Below, one piece after another: positions 52,401-53,841 of a DNA stretch of 53,841 nt. The notes below the pieces were generated by a model. It had not been told where the DNA came from, did no database searches, and saw only the letters and a list, made by a program, of their open reading frames with translations. This DNA is from Flammula alnicola (taxonomy: Eukaryota > Basidiomycota > Agaricomycetes > Agaricales > Strophariaceae), in assembly GCA_015499995.1 (NCBI GenBank), contig JADNRV010000329.1, positions 1 through 53,841 of the forward strand, in the 5' to 3' direction. Each line of letters starts with the position of its first letter. The stretch's first letter is position 1. Made by a program: the position numbers and the translations under genes.

Positions 52401-53841
52401 ATGTCGCAGCTTGCCTGCCTTACCAGCAGAGACGTATTCCTGGAAGATTTCTTCCGCCTGGTCGATCTGGCCCACGTTCGAGAAGGTCAAAATCAGGTAC
52501 CGGTACACCCCATGAGGAACCTTGGTCTCGCGTCTAGCCTCCATCTGTGCGAAGATGTGGATGGCGGAGTTGACATCGGCGTTGTTCGCTGCACACTTCA
52601 GCAGGCGGACAAACGTCGATTCGTGCAGTTGGTCTTTGCCACCGATAGCCAATACGCCCTCGAAAAGAGACATCGCCGACGCGAAGTTGTCCTCCTGGTT
52701 GAGCTCGTTGATCCTTGCCTGGTCGTCCTCCGGTGCTACGGCTTCCGTTCGTCCTACGAGAGCCGTGCGTTTGTTGCGCAGCTCCAAGCTAACTTTCGCT
52801 CTGTGGATTTCGAGATCGCGTTTGGTCAAGGCATGGATGAGGTTATCGTAGGTGTCGACGTCGGGCACGATGGATTTCTCCAGCATGATATTGTACAGCT
52901 TGATAATACCAGTGAGGGGGTTCCAGGGGTTCGCGTCTTGATCGAGGCAAATATGGCCGCATTGAACTGGTCCAAGGTAGGCGTCTCCCAATGCATGAGC
53001 ATGTAACGAATAGAATTGGCGACGCTTGTAGCATCCCCTTTGCGACCAAGGGAACGAAGGACGCCGGCATGAGTGACACTATCGTCTTCGGGTGTTGGAG
53101 GAGGTGTAACCGTCTGTGGGGCAGAGGGGTCCGTGGCCGTTGACTGTTTTTGCTGTGGGGAAGCTGGAGCTTTGGGCGACTCTGCAGTCGCACTGACACT
53201 AGGCTTTCGCTTCTGCTGCCTGGAACCCTCAGGTGGGGGTGTAGGAAGAGGTGGTACGAGTGGTTCAGACGCATTCAAGAGGGGACTCAGAGGGGCCGAT
53301 GTCGAGTTACGACGAACGAGGAGGGGTTGAGTCGGTTGTACAATTGGGAGAGGATCCGCCAGGAGACGTTCTTTCGCTGAAGCCATGGACTCTACGGGCG
53401 CAAACGCGTGCTTTCCCCGTGTGTGCAGCTGCACAGTCATGAGAACGCCCATTTTTTCACCCCGTTCATTGCGACCTGTGCCAGGGATTGATACGCTGGA
53501 ACTACGCATCCGATGCCTCTTCTGTGGCGCAGGCAAGATGGTACGCCTGGGGGTGAACTCCTCGGTGTCATCACTCTGAGAGACTTCGTGAGAAGTCACT
53601 GCATTGGCTTGTGTCACCGCACGACCGGCGCTCTACACGAAACGTTGAAAAAAAAAACTCGAGATGGAGATGGAAGGCGTACATTATAACCAGCATAGAA
53701 TCGGCTTCCAGCACCGTATTTAGAGCTTCCTGGTCCCGGTCCATTCCCCCAGTTTGAACCCGAGCCCGAAGAAGGACCCGACGACTGAAGTTGGAGGACA
53801 TTTCTGATGGTATGTGTTTGATTTTGGACGACGGCGACCGC
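49439..53841 (-). CDS. Large PPR (pentatricopeptide repeat) protein, partial, with two frameshifts
   Basis: Exons: complement of join(49439..49505, 49561..49649, 49712..50209, 50279..53632, 53683..>53841), about 1388 residues in the window. The gene runs off the right edge, since the frame AVAVVQNQTHTIRNVLQLQ is open to 53841. The N-terminal part is Pro/Ser-rich; from about 52990 on come degenerate 35-residue helical repeats (for example DVDTYDNLIHALTKRD, NMYLYNNIISKLSKARKADYALELFQQMKASG). Such proteins act in mitochondrial RNA maturation or translation. The large exon needs two frame changes: a lost base at the G5 run 52916-52920 and a gained base at the T4 run 51662-51665. They cancel, and exon length stays divisible by three. 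Either they are assembly errors or the gene is damaged. The stop is TAA at 49439. Confidence 0.82.

Noticed and set aside
53571..53801. PPR gene start at the ATG at 53801
   Set aside because: Another frame through the same exon stays open to the window edge and joins exon 2 in phase with family-like sequence (SRFYAGYN, then SAGRAVTQANA), so the gene starts outside the window.
1..53841. CRISPR arrays, bacterial operons, rRNA or tRNA genes
   Set aside because: No regularly spaced identical repeats, no ribosomal motifs, and no tRNA cloverleaf with a clear B box were noticed; the sequence is eukaryotic. A tRNAscan run would settle small tRNAs.

Overview
The window looks like nuclear DNA of a filamentous basidiomycete, most likely an Agaricomycete. 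Genes carry many short GT..AG introns (about 45-75 nt), conserved eukaryotic housekeeping genes lie next to CYP63-like P450s, a HET-domain gene and fungal membrane proteins, and a chromodomain Ty3/gypsy retroelement is present. No tRNA, rRNA or CRISPR array was recognised. Exon models were read by hand from splice sites and reading frame.

Left part (1-18545). The first 2.6 kb holds no gene I can support, only decayed repeats. It is followed by a multi-pass rhodopsin-like membrane protein (-), a single-pass membrane protein (+), a GRDP-type glycine-rich-domain protein (-), a membrane-anchored protein disulfide isomerase (+), proteasome subunit RPN10 (-), KEOPS subunit CGI121 (+, divergent from RPN10) and an orphan LRR-like protein (+).

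Middle part (19162-29558). A type-B carboxylesterase gene (-) is split by an LTR retrotransposon of 8.45 kb with a 5-bp target duplication. The 3' LTR of that element is itself split by a 2.15-kb terminal-inverted-repeat element, giving a three-level nest. The retroelement has near-identical LTRs, yet its polyprotein carries substitutions at RT and RNase H catalytic positions and a frameshift before the chromodomain tail.

Right part (30600-53841). Two full CYP63-like P450 genes flank an inverted HET-domain gene. A truncated P450 5' end lies beside the HET gene, so the HET gene sits between direct repeats of about 600 bp. A MITE-like element and a partial second repeat are next to it. A coilin-like gene follows, then a tandem triplication of a kinase-fold gene in which both catalytic aspartates are replaced in every copy (predicted pseudokinases). 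Copy 2 has a 411-bp insertion 13 bp upstream of its ATG. The window ends in a long mitochondrial-type PPR gene (-) that runs off the edge and shows two mutually compensating frameshifts at homopolymers.

The most notable material is the pseudokinase array, the HET/P450 duplication structure and the nested transposon with a candidate self-priming site. I see no clear multi-gene pathway; the P450s, esterase and HET gene are typical accessory genes, and the rest is housekeeping.
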